NCBI GenBank assembly: GCA_029937205.1
Contig: JAPYQV010000145.1
Location: 1 to 6,951, forward strand
Direction: 5' to 3'
Length of the DNA stretch: 6,951 nucleotides
Source: Alphaproteobacteria bacterium
Lineage (GTDB): Bacteria > Pseudomonadota > Alphaproteobacteria > UBA828
Part shown: positions 6,570-6,951 of the stretch, in pieces
Position numbering within the stretch: position 1 is the stretch's first letter
Layout of the letters: every line of letters begins with the position of its first letter
Notes under the pieces: generated by a model
What the model was told of the DNA's origin: nothing
Seen by the model: the letters and a program-made list of their open reading frames with translations, nothing else
The model's database searches: none
Made by a program: the position numbers and the translations under genes

Positions 6570-6911
6570 CTAGTCGCGTTCAGCCAGCACTTCGTCCAGA
6601 GTCGTCAACACTTGCTGCGGTGTGAAGGGCTTGGGCAGCACGCGATCGGCACCGAACTTCTGCGCCAAATCGAGCAACTGCATTTTATCGATATTGCCGC
6701 CACCAGAAATGGCGATGATCTTGACGTCCTCTTTGCTGCGGCGTAAATCGCGAATGGTTTCAATGCCTTCTCGGTTGGGCATCAGGATATCGGTAATCAC
6801 CACATCATGCGCGCCCTCCTCAAAGAGACGCATACCGACATCACCATCCGATGCTTCCGATACGTCGACGTCGGCGCGCTCCAGCACAGCGACAATCTGA
6901 TCCTCCCCCAA
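6570..6911 (-). CDS. Response regulator receiver-domain protein, 5' end broken
   Basis: This is a single CheY-like receiver domain with no output domain; such proteins relay phosphoryl groups or act on partner proteins. Visible features are the phospho-acceptor D41 in VVITDILMPNREGIETI, S69 in KIIAISGGG (the Thr/Ser switch position) and the conserved K94 in VLPKPF, then a final helix ending in LAERD. The frame opens at a TTG (6911), and the first residues (GEDQIVAVLERA) correspond to helix 1. Strand beta1 and the acidic pair that binds Mg2+ should come before it, but an in-frame TAA at 6929-6927 and another at 6935-6933 cut them off. Beyond the stops the same frame reads LILLD (6950-6936), which resembles beta1. 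The gene is therefore probably disrupted or mis-assembled at its 5' end, or is an N-terminally truncated variant. No ATG fits. The body assignment is secure; the start is not. Confidence 0.75.
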   Translation of the reverse strand: MGEDQIVAVLERADVDVSEASDGDVGMRLFEEGAHDVVITDILMPNREGIETIRDLRRSKEDVKIIAISGGGNIDKMQLLDLAQKFGADRVLPKPFTPQQVLTTLDEVLAERD

Positions 6912-6949
6912 TTGATTGGTCCAACCTTATAGTTAGTCGAGGAGGATCA
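6898..6949. repeat. 9-bp inverted repeat at the broken end of the response regulator
   Basis: TGATCCTCC (6898-6906) and GGAGGATCA (6941-6949) are perfect reverse complements separated by 34 AT-richer bases. The left arm lies in the first codons of the response regulator and the right arm reaches to within two bases of the window end. It could be a recombination footprint, a fold-back assembly artefact or chance. Confidence 0.45.
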
Positions 6950-6951
6950 AG

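Noticed and set aside
6557..6571. Possible bidirectional terminator between ispG and the response regulator gene
   Set aside because: Only four base pairs (AGCG/CGCT) can form and there is no T run on either side.

Overview
The window looks like chromosomal DNA from a GC-rich proteobacterium, most likely an alphaproteobacterium. The evidence is the style of LepA and IspG, the GC-rich third codon positions, and a receiver domain with the ISGGG-type beta4 end common in Rhodospirillales-like genomes. This is an inference from family resemblance; no rRNA or other lineage marker is present. No tRNA, CRISPR array, insertion sequence or phage gene was found, and there is no gene-free stretch longer than 120 bases.

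Left part (1-2479): the 3' end of lepA (elongation factor 4) runs off the left edge. It is followed 13 bases later by a small HPP-family membrane protein. A small 2-oxoglutarate/Fe(II) oxygenase-like gene lies on the minus strand and converges on the HPP gene with a 10-base gap.

Middle (2480-5305): an 82-base divergent promoter region separates the oxygenase gene from an exported DUF302 protein on the plus strand. After a 99-base gap with a perfect dyad comes a 54-codon gene that reads as a group 1 truncated hemoglobin with its haem-binding middle missing. It is followed 24 bases later by a 2Fe-2S ferredoxin/FAD/NAD reductase that is a plausible electron donor for such a globin. A further 119-base gap, with a perfect GC-rich hairpin and alternative pairing partners, leads to an alpha/beta hydrolase with a complete catalytic triad.

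Right part (5306-6951): ispG, for the penultimate MEP-pathway step, starts 15 bases after the hydrolase stop and is complete. A minus-strand single-domain response regulator converges on it. Its body has the phospho-acceptor Asp, the Ser and the Lys, but the first strand and acidic pair are cut off by in-frame stops close to the window edge.

Most of the window is ordinary housekeeping and accessory sequence. The observations most worth a second look are the internally deleted mini-globin beside its reductase, and the broken 5' end of the response regulator with its inverted repeat. I did not find a convincing new multi-gene system.
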